Source: Nioella sp. MMSF_3534
GTDB taxonomy: Bacteria > Pseudomonadota > Alphaproteobacteria > Rhodobacterales > Rhodobacteraceae
NCBI RefSeq assembly: GCF_030732985.1
Contig: NZ_JASHJX010000009.1
Coordinates: forward strand, 35,195-99,194
Direction: 5' to 3'
DNA: 64,000 bases
The translations under genes were made by a program, and so were the position numbers. The first letter of the stretch is position 1; each line of letters starts with the position of its first letter. This document shows, piece after piece, positions 62,717-64,000 of this stretch. The notes below the pieces were generated by a model. It worked only from the letters and a program-made list of their open reading frames with translations, did not search any database and was not told the DNA's origin.

Positions 62717-63892
62717 ATGGGCCGCCGCCGCCCCCGCCGGGGCAAGCCGAAACAACACGATGCCATTGCCGGGCAGGGCTCTGCCTCTGCGCGCATTGCG
62801 CCGGTTCCACCGCCCCCCGTCGCCTCGCCACAGCCGCTGCGCCCCGATCCCGCAGATCTCTATGCGGCGCTCGATCTGGGCACCAATTCCTGCCGGATGC
62901 TGATCGCGCAGCCCAAGGGCAACCAGCTGCATGTGGTCGACAGTTTTTCCAAATCCGTCCAGCTGGGGCTGGGGCTGGAGGCGTCCGGACGCCTGTCCCG
63001 GCAATCCATGGCCCGCACGGTCGCGGCGCTGAAAATCTGCAAGAAGAAGCTTCAACGCCACGATGTGAAGCGGATGCGTCTGGTCGCGACCGAGGCCTGC
63101 CGCCGGGCGACCAATGCGGGCGAATTCATTTCGGTGGTGCAGCGCGAAACGGGGCTGGACCTGGAGATCATCCAGCCGGAGGAAGAGGCGCGGCTGGCGG
63201 TGGTGGCCTGTGCGCCGCTGGTCTCTACCCGGACGGAACAGTTGCTGGTTGTCGATATCGGCGGCGGGTCGACAGAACTGGTCTGGATCGACCTCAGCCG
63301 GGTTCCACGGGTTGAACGGCCCCGCGCCATCATGCGGCTGCATCAGGGGTTCGACCACTCGGAGACGATCTTTCCCAAGGCCAAGGTGGTGGACTGGATC
63401 TCGATCCCGCTCGGGGTGGCGACGCTGAAGGATCTTTACCGGGATGTGACCGATGATGGCGCGCGCTTTGCGTTGATGAGTTGGTATTTCGAGGAACAGC
63501 TGGCGGAGTTTTCACCTTACGTGGATGCCGCCGATCAGGCGCGCGAGGGCTTCCAGATCATCGGGACCAGCGGCACGGTGACGACAGTCGCCGCCTCGCA
63601 TCTGGGATTGCGCCGCTATGACCGCAACAAGGTGGACGGGCTGCGCATGACCTCTGACCAGATCGATTCGGTCATCCAGGATTACCTGTCGCTCGGCCCC
63701 ACCGGCCGCCGCCGCGACCCGCGGATCGGGCGCGACCGGCACTCGCTGATCATGTCGGGATCGGCCATCCTGCAGGCGCTGCTGCGCGCCTGGCCCACGG
63801 ACCGGCTGAGTGTCGCGGACCGGGGGCTGCGCGAGGGGCTGCTTTATGCGCAGATGTCCTCCGATGGGGTGCTGGAAGACGGGCCGTTCTAG
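62717..63892 (+). CDS. ppx: Exopolyphosphatase/pppGpp phosphohydrolase
   Basis: A 391-residue Ppx/GppA enzyme of the ASKHA fold that removes phosphates from polyphosphate or pppGpp. The two phosphate loops are ALDLGTNSCRML near residue 52 and VVDIGGGSTELVW near 176. The first 35 residues are Arg/Lys-rich and unusual for the family. ATG 62717 has AAGGAGAGG upstream. A copy of the dispersed repeat follows the stop. Confidence 0.9.
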   Translation: MGRRRPRRGKPKQHDAIAGQGSASARIAPVPPPPVASPQPLRPDPADLYAALDLGTNSCRMLIAQPKGNQLHVVDSFSKSVQLGLGLEASGRLSRQSMARTVAALKICKKKLQRHDVKRMRLVATEACRRATNAGEFISVVQRETGLDLEIIQPEEEARLAVVACAPLVSTRTEQLLVVDIGGGSTELVWIDLSRVPRVERPRAIMRLHQGFDHSETIFPKAKVVDWISIPLGVATLKDLYRDVTDDGARFALMSWYFEEQLAEFSPYVDAADQAREGFQIIGTSGTVTTVAASHLGLRRYDRNKVDGLRMTSDQIDSVIQDYLSLGPTGRRRDPRIGRDRHSLIMSGSAILQALLRAWPTDRLSVADRGLREGLLYAQMSSDGVLEDGPF

Positions 63893-63895
63893 GGC

Positions 63896-64000
63896 ACGGG
63901 CGGTTTCGCCGCCTGTCGGCGTCGACCCGGGGGCGGGCCTCCTCACCCCCCGCTTGCGCGGGGACCTCGTCGGCCCGCTTGGGGGTTCCACCCCCAAACC
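63896..64000 (+). repeat. Composite dispersed repeat, copy 4 (module A, cut by window end)
   Basis: Starts just after the ppx stop: CGGTTTCGCCGCCTGTCGGCG, then the CCCCCCGC/GCGGGG hairpin and CCTCGTCGG as in copy 1 module A. It runs to the last base, so module B may lie beyond the window. Confidence 0.85.

Overview
The window is a high-GC chromosomal stretch from a member of the Rhodobacterales (Roseobacter group, Alphaproteobacteria). The markers are a DMSP lyase of the DddP type, a form of CO dehydrogenase medium subunit, the sulfite-reduction cluster with DUF2849 and DUF934, the DUF177-rpmF-plsX-fabH-ihfA-merR string, DUF6455/DUF6477/DUF6456 proteins, and an MttB-like corrinoid methyltransferase with its activator. 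Genus cannot be fixed from the sequence alone. No prophage, insertion sequence, CRISPR array or rRNA operon was seen; two tRNA genes are present (Pro-GGG and Gly-CCC).

Layout. 1-2600: end of coxM, an acidic repeat membrane protein, infC (which appears to start at ATA), a hemerythrin-like protein. 2.6-9 kb: assimilatory sulfur cluster on the minus strand (cysG, DUF2849, cysI, cysH, DUF934, fpr) with a divergent Lrp-type regulator. 9-16.5 kb: hydrolase-OsmC fusion, exonuclease-phosphatase, dddP, DUF3445 oxygenase, methyltransferase, long dcd, tRNA-Pro. 16.6-21 kb: lipid and ribosome string. 21-34 kb: bamE, olsB, small regulators, sdhE, aspartate aminotransferase, sulfatase, Fe-alcohol dehydrogenase, ppk2, metA. 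33.6-42.8 kb: outer-membrane protein, transporters, msrB, guaA, Nudix, a 56-residue membrane protein, MttB homologue, DUF6477 and a GafA-like regulator. 42.8-50.7 kb: MFS transporter, two ureohydrolases, AlkA-type glycosylase, esterase, HNH protein, a reductive-dehalogenase-like protein, radical SAM protein. 50.9-54.8 kb: zwf-pgl-pgi operon and tRNA-Gly. 54.9-64 kb: DUF2235, AhpD-like protein, corrinoid activator, methyl-THF methyltransferase, metF, ppx.

How the genes work together. The sulfur cluster carries APS/PAPS to sulfide, with siroheme made by CysG and electrons plausibly from the adjacent Fpr, since no CysJ is present. The MttB homologue, the RACE activator, the methyl-THF:corrinoid methyltransferase and MetF form the visible parts of a cobalamin-dependent demethylation route into the folate pool; the corrinoid shuttle protein is not in the window. 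The zwf-pgl-pgi operon feeds the oxidative pentose phosphate/Entner-Doudoroff route and carries a LacI-type operator-like palindrome.

Most interesting points: (1) the GafA-like gene-transfer-agent regulator at 41580-42719, which has a perfect DnaA box and a near-CtrA site upstream and an in-frame internal start with its own Shine-Dalgarno and a copy of the upstream motif, consistent with a fused GafY+GafZ pair; (2) Arg/Gly-rich tails shared by three separate proteins of the corrinoid methyl pathway; (3) a composite dispersed repeat (A-spacer-B) at gene 3' ends in at least two complete copies plus partial copies; (4) clusters of short perfect palindromes at 6.4 and 59.85 kb; (5) the ATA start of infC.
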